DNA from: Paracoccaceae bacterium
GTDB lineage: Bacteria; Pseudomonadota; Alphaproteobacteria; Rhodobacterales; Rhodobacteraceae
Assembly: GCA_015485375.1 (NCBI GenBank)
Contig: WFTU01000163.1
Location: 1 to 9,666 of the forward strand
DNA: 9,666 bases
Reading direction: 5' to 3'
Shown: positions 1-5,147 of the stretch, piece by piece
Layout of the letters: each line of letters starts with the position of its first letter
Numbering within the stretch: the stretch's first letter is position 1
Position numbers and translations under genes: made by a program
Notes under the pieces: generated by a model
The model's input: the letters and a program-made list of their open reading frames with translations, nothing else
Databases searched by the model: none
Told to the model about the DNA's origin: nothing

Positions 1-372
1 CCGGAGGAGTTGCAAAAACTGCTGGGACTGGCAGAGCAGGGCAAAACCCGCGCGCTGGCAGAGCATGCGGCGCGGTTGCGAAACTGCGCGGCGCTGGCGC
101 AGGAACGCGCGGCGCTGGCGGAGGGGATGCAGGCGGGCGGCGGAGATTTTACGGCGCTGGCTCGCTGGCAAAACTGGATACTGGCGGAGAAACGGCGGCT
201 CGATCAGGCGTTGCAACAGGCGGAAGCGGCGGCGGAGGAAAGCCGGAAGCGGGCGCTCCATGCCAGCGCGCGTGTACAGGCGCTTGATATATTGCTGGAG
301 CGGGCGCGCGCGGTGGCGCTGCGGCAGAACCGCAGGCGCGCCGAGCAGAACGGAGTTCCGCCCGACGCGTGA
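1..372 (+). CDS. Coiled-coil protein, FliJ-like (3' part; 5' end outside window)
   Basis: The frame is open from base 1 and ends with TGA at 370-372, so the start is probably upstream. The first in-window start-like codon, TTG at 10, is too close to the purine-rich GGAGGAG to be a convincing initiation site. The visible 123 residues are Ala/Arg/Glu/Gln-rich with heptad-like spacing and look almost wholly alpha-helical. No signal peptide or membrane segment is seen. A short Gly-rich break near residues 43-48 splits two helices, and the end is basic (RQNRRRAEQ). A two-helix coiled coil of this size with a basic C-terminus resembles the flagellar export chaperone FliJ/YscO family, but no flagellar neighbour is visible, so this is inference. 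Third codon positions are strongly G/C, which supports coding over the overlapping frame. The gene converges on the DsbA-like gene with only three bases between the stop codons. Confidence 0.65.
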   Translation, partial: PEELQKLLGLAEQGKTRALAEHAARLRNCAALAQERAALAEGMQAGGGDFTALARWQNWILAEKRRLDQALQQAEAAAEESRKRALHASARVQALDILLERARAVALRQNRRRAEQNGVPPDA

Positions 373-375
373 GGT

Positions 376-1008
376 TTACTGCGACAGGATCGCGTCGAAT
401 TTGGCGACGAAGCCCTCGTAGGCCTGATTCGGCACCACCTCGCCATTGATAACGAAGGTCGGCGTGGCATTGATACCGTCGGCATCGGCGTTGGCGGTCG
501 ATTCGTCGACAAGGGCGCTTGCCATTTCGCTGTCCTGAATACAGACTTCCATATCGGCGTCTTCCAGCCCGGCTATGCGCCCGATTGCGAACAGGTTCTT
601 GACGATATCAAGGGCCGTTTCCCCCTGTGTCCATTCCGATTGCTTGTCGAATATCATCTTGGCGATGCCGAAATAACGCATCTGGCCGCCGCAGCGGGCG
701 ATCATGTCGGCCCAGAGGCCAAGGCGATCGAAATAGATCGGGCGGTAGACCAGTTTGACCTTGCCGGTGTCGATATAGTTCTTCTGGATGAGCGGCAGAA
801 CCTCTTCGTGAAAACGTTTGCAGTGCGGGCAGGTGAAGGAGGAATATTCATACATGGTGATCGGCGCATCGGGATTGCCGAGGGTCATGACCTCGATCAC
901 CGGAGCTTCGGTGGCATCCTGTGCAAAAGCGGGCAGAGCGGTGGCAGCGGCGCTGGCAGACATCAGGGCAAGAGCTGCGCGGCGGGTCAAATTCGGGTCT
1001 TTGGTCAT
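376..1008 (-). CDS. DsbA-family thiol:disulfide oxidoreductase
   Basis: This 210-residue exported thioredoxin-fold protein is likely a periplasmic thiol oxidase or isomerase acting on secreted proteins. The N-terminus carries a twin-arginine-like signal (LTRRAALAL, Arg9-Arg10) followed by an Ala-rich hydrophobic stretch and a probable AFA|Q cleavage near residue 29. The active site is Cys60-Pro-His-Cys63, the classic DsbA CPHC, set in EYSSFTCPHC. The cis-proline loop is Thr-Pro-Thr at 182-184 (NATPTF). Two further cysteines, Cys106 and Cys156, lie in the helical insertion and could pair. The length fits the alphaproteobacterial DsbA/thioredoxin_4 family. Its ATG overlaps the DUF721 stop as ATGA (1005-1008), and an AAAGGA ribosome site lies about eight bases upstream, so the two genes are probably coupled. 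I am sure of the family; DsbA versus DsbC/G-like function cannot be told from sequence alone. Confidence 0.93.
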   Translation of the reverse strand: MTKDPNLTRRAALALMSASAAATALPAFAQDATEAPVIEVMTLGNPDAPITMYEYSSFTCPHCKRFHEEVLPLIQKNYIDTGKVKLVYRPIYFDRLGLWADMIARCGGQMRYFGIAKMIFDKQSEWTQGETALDIVKNLFAIGRIAGLEDADMEVCIQDSEMASALVDESTANADADGINATPTFVINGEVVPNQAYEGFVAKFDAILSQ

Positions 1009-1571
1009 CGATAATCCTTTTTTTCGATGTTGAGATTTCTAGTAGCTATGTTTTTTCCCAGCAATTCCAATGCGGCACGAAAGCCCTCGTCCTCGATCGG
1101 GCTGATGGCGGATTCTATCTCGGCCAGCTTTTCGACGGGGAGGGGTTTTTGTACCGCGGGCCTGCTGTCAAAGGGGGCCTGCGCCTCGGCAAAGCCGTGG
1201 CTGGCGGTCTGGGTGATGCGGATGCGGGAAATGGCGTTGTAGCCGTAAACAGCGTTAATCTTTTCTTTCAGCTTCGGCAGCATCATCTGCAATTCCGGCG
1301 CGTGCGCCCCGTTGGCCAGAACGGTGAGCGTGGCCCCGAAGCCGTCGCGGGAATGGGAGACCTTGACCGGTTGCGTGATGCCCGCCAGCGCCGGGCCGAC
1401 CACGTCTTTCCAGTGGGTCAGCAGGCGGGTTTCGGCGAAGCCGCGTTTCTCGGTCGCGCCGCGGATGCGTTTGGCCAGCAGGCCTCCGGTCTGCACAAAT
1501 CCGCGCGCCCGCCGTTTTGTCGCGGCGGGGGGCTTGCGTTTTGCGGATTTGGCGTCAGATTCGCGGGTCAT
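1005..1571 (-). CDS. DUF721 domain protein (DciA-like)
   Basis: This 188-residue cytoplasmic protein has a basic, disordered N-terminus (residues 1-25, many Lys/Arg) and a DUF721 core over about residues 26-122. Recognisable core features are the helix with HWKDVVGPALAG (Trp54, Gly59) and the following beta segment GATLTVLANGAHAPELQ, then a helix LPKLKEKINAVYGY and a strand ISRIRIT. DUF721 includes DciA, the ancestral bacterial loader or operator of the replicative helicase DnaB, so a nucleic-acid or replication role is plausible. The C-terminal tail (about 125-188) is not recognisable. The start ATG at 1571 is preceded by a promoter on the same strand. Its stop overlaps the start of the DsbA-like gene. 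In Rhodobacterales, from general knowledge, this gene commonly sits beside mutY and a DsbA-like gene, often with smc; smc is not seen here. Confidence 0.85.
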   Translation of the reverse strand: MTRESDAKSAKRKPPAATKRRARGFVQTGGLLAKRIRGATEKRGFAETRLLTHWKDVVGPALAGITQPVKVSHSRDGFGATLTVLANGAHAPELQMMLPKLKEKINAVYGYNAISRIRITQTASHGFAEAQAPFDSRPAVQKPLPVEKLAEIESAISPIEDEGFRAALELLGKNIATRNLNIEKKDYR

Positions 1572-1597
1572 GGGACTTTCGGCTTTCGATCACATTT

Positions 1598-1626
1598 ATA
1601 TTACCTCGTTGTGCCCCTCCGGCCAA
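1598..1626 (-). promoter_or_regulatory. Predicted sigma70 promoter for the DUF721-dsbA-like operon
   Basis: Read on the minus strand, a -35 box TTGGCC (1626-1621) is separated by exactly 17 bases from a -10 box TAATAT (1603-1598). Transcription would start near 1591, about 20 bases before the DUF721 ATG at 1571. The fit to TTGACA/TATAAT is 4/6 and 4/6 with ideal spacing. The region 1572-1652 also lies upstream of mutY on the other strand. There TATATT (1597-1602) overlaps the same -10, but I see no good -35 partner for mutY. Prediction only. Confidence 0.5.
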
Positions 1627-1652
1627 TCGTTAATGGTGGGCGGGGCGTGAGT

Positions 1653-2702
1653 ATGCCGCACCCGGGGCCGGATTCCGCCGATGTGCTGGACTGGTATGAC
1701 CGCAACGCGCGCGTCATGCCATGGCGGATGCCGCCGGTGCAGAGCCGTGCCGGTCTGCGCTCCGATCCCTATCATGTCTGGCTGTCCGAGGTCATGTTGC
1801 AGCAGACCACCGTGGCGGCGGTGGGCCGGTATTTCACCGCTTTCGTTTCGCGCTGGCCGGATGTGCATGCGCTGGCGGCGGCGGAGGATGCGGCGGTGAT
1901 GGCGGAGTGGGCGGGGCTTGGCTACTACGCCCGCGCCCGCAACCTGCTGAAATGCGCGCGGGTGGTATCGGCGGAGCTGCACGGTGTTTTCCCCGATACG
2001 GTGGAGGGGCTTTTGTCCCTGCCGGGCATCGGGCCCTATACGGCCGGCGCGATTGCGGCGATTGCCTTTGACCGCAGGGCAACCGTGGTGGATGCCAATG
2101 TGGAGCGGGTGATGGCGCGGCTGTTCGCGGTCCGCGAGCCGTTGCCGGATTGCAAGACGGAACTGCGGGCGTTGGCCGAAAGCCTGACGCCCGATGCGCG
2201 ATGCGGGGATTACGCGCAGGCGGTGATGGATCTGGGCGCGACGCTTTGCGGGCAGCAACCGCAATGCGGGGCCTGCCCGTGGCGCGACAGTTGCAAGGCG
2301 CGGGCGCTCGGGATTGCGGCGGAGCTGCCGCGGAGGCGGGCAAAACCGCCAAAACCGGTGCGCCACGGGGTGATCTATCTGGCGCGGCGTCCGGACGGCG
2401 CGGTGCTGGTGGAAACACGGCCGGAGAAGGGGTTACTCGGCGGGATGCTCGGCTTTCCGGGCTCGGACTGGGTGGAGGGGGAGGTGCAACACGCGCCGCC
2501 GCTCGGGGCCGACTGGCAGGAATTGCCGGAAGAAGTGCGCCACACGTTTACCCATTTCCATCTGCGGCTCAGGGTTTTCACGGCGACGGTTGCGGATGCC
2601 GAGGGGCGTTTCGAGCGGGTAGAACCCGCGTCCTTGCCGACGGTTATGCGCAAGGTCTACGCTCTGGCAGGCGGCCGGGGTTTTGCCTATGCTGGAGGTT
2701 GA
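1653..2702 (+). CDS. mutY: A/G-specific adenine glycosylase MutY
   Basis: This 349-residue base-excision repair enzyme removes adenine mispaired with 8-oxoguanine. The helix-hairpin-helix glycosylase domain spans about residues 10-220. Catalytic Glu46 lies in WLSEVMLQQT, the hairpin is LPGIGPYTAGAIAAIAF (123-139), and catalytic Asp147 lies in VVDANVERV. Four cysteines (199, 205, 208, 214) form the Fe-S loop, but the spacing is C-x5-C-x2-C-x5-C, one residue shorter in the first gap than the usual x6. The C-terminal NUDIX-like 8-oxoG recognition domain runs from about 237 to 345, including RHTFTHFHLRL (296-306). I chose ATG 1653 because similarity begins just after it (VLDWYDRNARVMPWR). The frame stays open upstream to 921, but that part is antisense to the DUF721 gene and carries no MutY sequence. 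GTG at 1647 is an alternative start. Length is normal for MutY. Confidence 0.95.
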   Translation: MPHPGPDSADVLDWYDRNARVMPWRMPPVQSRAGLRSDPYHVWLSEVMLQQTTVAAVGRYFTAFVSRWPDVHALAAAEDAAVMAEWAGLGYYARARNLLKCARVVSAELHGVFPDTVEGLLSLPGIGPYTAGAIAAIAFDRRATVVDANVERVMARLFAVREPLPDCKTELRALAESLTPDARCGDYAQAVMDLGATLCGQQPQCGACPWRDSCKARALGIAAELPRRRAKPPKPVRHGVIYLARRPDGAVLVETRPEKGLLGGMLGFPGSDWVEGEVQHAPPLGADWQELPEEVRHTFTHFHLRLRVFTATVADAEGRFERVEPASLPTVMRKVYALAGGRGFAYAGG

Positions 2703-2710
2703 TTCGAATC
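2701..2710. repeat. Perfect 10-base palindrome GATTCGAATC (two GANTC sites)
   Basis: The palindrome begins inside the mutY stop codon and lies 16 bases before the alkB ATG. It consists of two abutting GANTC sequences, the recognition site of the cell-cycle methyltransferase CcrM of alphaproteobacteria. Single GANTC sites are common by chance, but an abutting pair in a 24-base gap just before a ribosome site is less so. A regulatory role is inference. Confidence 0.4.
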
Positions 2711-2714
2711 GAAC

Positions 2715-2720
2715 AGGAAA
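2715..2720 (+). promoter_or_regulatory. Ribosome binding site deciding the alkB start
   Basis: AGGAAA lies six bases before ATG 2727. It would abut TTG 2721, the other possible in-frame start, which argues for the ATG and removes two residues from the longest possible protein. Confidence 0.6.
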
Positions 2721-2726
2721 TTGTGG

Positions 2727-3896
2727 ATGACAGGTGAAAGCAGCCCCCCGCCGGGCGCCGCGCGTTTTGCGGTATCTTTGGTCCTGGCACCTCTGGTAAT
2801 TGTATCGGCGGTGTTTGGCGGCTGGACGATTGTGTTGGTACAGTTTTACGGTCTGGTAATAAGTTCGATTCTTGATCGAATATTGGGGAACAATAATACG
2901 AACCCCGACCCCGAGACCGAGGAAGCGGCTCTTCGCGGGCACCGGCTGCTAACCATGATCTGGCTTCCGATACAGATTTTCTTTGTATATTTTGCTATTG
3001 CGGCGGCAACCCGCTTCGGACATTTAACCGGTTTCGAGGCTGTGTTATTGATGGTGGCGGTTGGTATTGCCTCCAGTGAAGTCGGAATTGTCTATGCGCA
3101 CGAGCTTATCCACCAGAAAAACCGGTTGGAGCGGACAATTGGGGATGCGTTGCTGGCGATGGTATTGTTCGGGCATTTTCGAACCAAGCACCTCCTGATT
3201 CACCACCGCTATGTCGGCACCCCCGCCGATCCGGTGACGGCGCGGTATAACGAGGGGTTTTATGCCTTTTTTCCGCGTGCGGTATATCAAGGGTTTCTGG
3301 CGGCATGGAAACTGGAGGCGGAACGATTGCGTCGGAAAGGGCTGCCGGCATCCGATCGATCGAACCCGTTTTGGCGCTACGGGCTTTGGTCGCTCGGCTT
3401 TCTGGTTTTGGCGCTCCTAGTTGGTGGCTGGACCGGAGTCGGGCTGTTCCTGATTCAGGCGTTTGTTGCGGTATCGTTTCTGGAGCTGACGAACTATGTC
3501 GAACATTACGGGCTGGTGCGCAAACACCTCGGGGGGGGGAAGTATGAACCGGTACGTCCGCACCATTCATGGAATTCGCCGCGAGAGTTCACCAATTATC
3601 TTTTGATCAATCTCCAGCGTCATTCGGATCACCACTACAAGCCGGAGCGGCGGTTTCCGGTGTTGCAGACCTATGATGTTTCCAAAGCCCCGCAGGCTCC
3701 GTTCGGCTACCCGCTTCTGACGGCTGTCGCGCTTGTGCCACCGCTTTGGTTTCGGCTCATGAACCCGCGGGTGCGCAAGTGGCGGGCGATGTATTATCCG
3801 GAGATCACCGACTGGAGCGCCTATAAAACCGCGACGAATCCGGTTCCGGTTTCGGCCTCAGCTTTCACGGAAGGCGCGGGTGAAGTAGTCGGTTAG
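2727..3896 (+). CDS. alkB: AlkB-type membrane di-iron hydroxylase (alkane 1-monooxygenase family, divergent)
   Basis: This 389-residue integral membrane protein has hydrophobic segments at about residues 12-32, 33-50, 76-96, 102-122, 218-236 and 237-255, plus 326-344. It carries the family's histidine motifs: HELIH (125-129), H-x3-HH at 155/159/160, the AlkB signature NYVEHYGL (256-263), PHHSWN (278-283) and LQRHSDHH (296-303). These bind the two irons of the integral-membrane hydroxylase/desaturase superfamily, and the NYxEHYGL and LQRHxDHH motifs point to alkane monooxygenase. The second box reads KHLLIHH where typical AlkB has EHNRGHH, and the last box ends in Tyr instead of Ala, so the substrate may not be a simple n-alkane. 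No rubredoxin or rubredoxin reductase gene is nearby. It follows mutY by 24 bases and may be co-transcribed. Codons such as ATA, GTA, TTA and AAT are commoner than in mutY, hinting at a different origin. The 3' end overlaps the convergent adaptor gene by 39 bases. Confidence 0.88.
   Translation: MTGESSPPPGAARFAVSLVLAPLVIVSAVFGGWTIVLVQFYGLVISSILDRILGNNNTNPDPETEEAALRGHRLLTMIWLPIQIFFVYFAIAAATRFGHLTGFEAVLLMVAVGIASSEVGIVYAHELIHQKNRLERTIGDALLAMVLFGHFRTKHLLIHHRYVGTPADPVTARYNEGFYAFFPRAVYQGFLAAWKLEAERLRRKGLPASDRSNPFWRYGLWSLGFLVLALLVGGWTGVGLFLIQAFVAVSFLELTNYVEHYGLVRKHLGGGKYEPVRPHHSWNSPREFTNYLLINLQRHSDHHYKPERRFPVLQTYDVSKAPQAPFGYPLLTAVALVPPLWFRLMNPRVRKWRAMYYPEITDWSAYKTATNPVPVSASAFTEGAGEVVG
3531..3539 (+). 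repeat. Nine-G homopolymer inside alkB
   Basis: Nine consecutive G encode Gly269-Gly270-Gly271, between the HYG and PHHSWN motifs. A one-base gain would give a TGA stop at 3545-3547 and a one-base loss a TGA at 3604-3606 (unslipped numbering). Both would remove the LQRHSDHH iron-binding motif. Long G runs like this are typical slippage sites. Confidence 0.85.
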
Positions 3897-5147
3897 CGGT
3901 TTCAGGAGGTATTCGAGCGGCGTGCGCTCTCGGGTTTTCAGAAAGGCCTGCACAGGCATTCCGGGCACGATTTCCACATCACCTAGACGCTCGGTTTCCC
4001 CGGGATCGGGCAGGATTTCGGCGGAATAATAGGTTTCTCCGGTCACGTTATCGACGAAAACATCGGGGGAGACCTTGGTGACGGTCCCGAAAATCTCGGG
4101 CGTGGTGCGGGTGTCGAAGGCGGCGAAGCGCAGGCTGGCGGTCTGGCCGATGTGGACCTGATCGATGTGGCGCGCGGGGATGCGGGTCTTGATGACCAGC
4201 CGCGAATCCTGCGGCACGATATAGAGGATCGGCTCGGCCGGTCGCACGACGGCGCGGACGGCGAAGAATTTCTTGCCGTAGATGACGCCGGAGACGGGCG
4301 CGCGGACCTCCATCCGTTGCAGGGTTTCCAGTAGCGAGGCGCGCTTTTCCGACAGTTCGATCTCGCGGAACTGCAGGTCGCGCAGGGTGGTGATCGCATC
4401 CTCGCGCAGGCGGGAGCGCAGGCGCAGGATTTCGATCTCGATTTCGGCGATGCGGCCGCGGTTTTCGGCGATGGTGGCGGCAAGCTCGCCGAGCTGCCCC
4501 TCCATGCGCGCCTTTTCCCGTTGCAGCGCGCGCACCTTGGTGGCCTGCGAGAGGCCCTTGGCCAGCAGTGCCTCCTCGTCCGCCAGCTCCTCGGCAATCA
4601 GGGTTTGCTGTTCGCGCAGCGCGGCGCTCTGGGCCTCGGCGCCGCGGATCTGGTCCTCGATCTGGGCGCTTTTGCGCGAAAGAAGGGATTTTTCGCGGGC
4701 GAGGGTGTCGCGCCGTGCGGTGAACAGCGCCTGCTGGCCCCGCATCAGTTCAGCAACCAGTGGATCGTAGGCCTTGCCAGTCACGAGCGGGGCGAAGGTA
4801 ACGGTATCGGCGTTGTCGCGCTCGGCTTCCAGTCGGGATTTTCGGGCGGAGATTTCGTAGAGCTGTCCGGTGATGACCGCGAGGCCGGAGCGAATCTGCG
4901 TATCGTCGAACCGCAGCAGAACATCGCCTGCCGCGACCGTATCGCCGTCGTCCACCAGAATCGCGCCGATAACGCCGCCGTCAGGGTGCTGGACGACCTG
5001 GCGGTTGACCTCGACCGCCACCTGACTATTGGCGACGATCGCGCCGGCGATGTTTGTTTTAGCCGACCATAGGCCGACGCCCAGCACCAGAACGGCGAGG
5101 GCGAAGTAGCCGAGTAACAGGGGGCTTCGGGTGGTCCAGCGGGTCAT
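3858..5147 (-). CDS. HlyD-family type I secretion periplasmic adaptor (PrtE/AprE-like)
   Basis: This 429-residue membrane fusion protein would link an inner-membrane ABC transporter to an outer-membrane TolC-like channel. A short cytoplasmic N-terminus is followed by one membrane anchor (about 9-28). Next come the first half of a lipoyl-like domain (about 45-85, VVQHPDGGVIGAILVDDGD), a long Glu/Arg/Leu-rich coiled coil (about 90-280), the second lipoyl half (VRAPVSGVIYGKKFF, 281-295), and a beta-barrel region. The C-terminus, GMPVQAFLKTRERTPLEYLL (396-415) and KPLTDYF, is the usual HlyD/PrtE ending. The length matches the family. Its start overlaps the transporter stop as ATGA (5144-5147), so the two are coupled. 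The last 13 codons lie antisense to the end of alkB. The PrtE/AprE subfamily usually serves RTX proteases, lipases or S-layer-like proteins, but no such substrate is in view. Confidence 0.94.
   Translation of the reverse strand: MTRWTTRSPLLLGYFALAVLVLGVGLWSAKTNIAGAIVANSQVAVEVNRQVVQHPDGGVIGAILVDDGDTVAAGDVLLRFDDTQIRSGLAVITGQLYEISARKSRLEAERDNADTVTFAPLVTGKAYDPLVAELMRGQQALFTARRDTLAREKSLLSRKSAQIEDQIRGAEAQSAALREQQTLIAEELADEEALLAKGLSQATKVRALQREKARMEGQLGELAATIAENRGRIAEIEIEILRLRSRLREDAITTLRDLQFREIELSEKRASLLETLQRMEVRAPVSGVIYGKKFFAVRAVVRPAEPILYIVPQDSRLVIKTRIPARHIDQVHIGQTASLRFAAFDTRTTPEIFGTVTKVSPDVFVDNVTGETYYSAEILPDPGETERLGDVEIVPGMPVQAFLKTRERTPLEYLLKPLTDYFTRAFRES

Noticed and set aside
204..512. Minus-strand frame spanning the junction of the first two genes
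   Set aside because: It overlaps the end of the DsbA-like gene in another frame and the coiled-coil gene in antisense, and has no recognisable sequence.
921..1652. Long open frame continuous with mutY that would extend the protein by 244 residues
   Set aside because: It lies antisense to the DUF721 and DsbA-like genes, has no MutY similarity, and is explained by the high GC content. The MutY family sequence begins just after ATG 1653.
1596..2418. Two long minus-strand open frames opposite mutY
   Set aside because: The translations are Arg/Pro/Ala-rich and low in complexity, as expected for shadows of a GC-rich gene; mutY is unambiguous on the other strand.
3915..3938. Hairpin GAGCG/CGCTC followed by TTTT just after the alkB stop, as a terminator
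   Set aside because: The stem is only five pairs with four intervening bases before a short T run, and it lies within adaptor codons. Too weak to call.
4043..5072. Open frames on both strands inside the HlyD-like adaptor
   Set aside because: Arg/Ser/Ala-rich shadows of the coiled-coil coding region; the adaptor itself is a clear family member of normal length.
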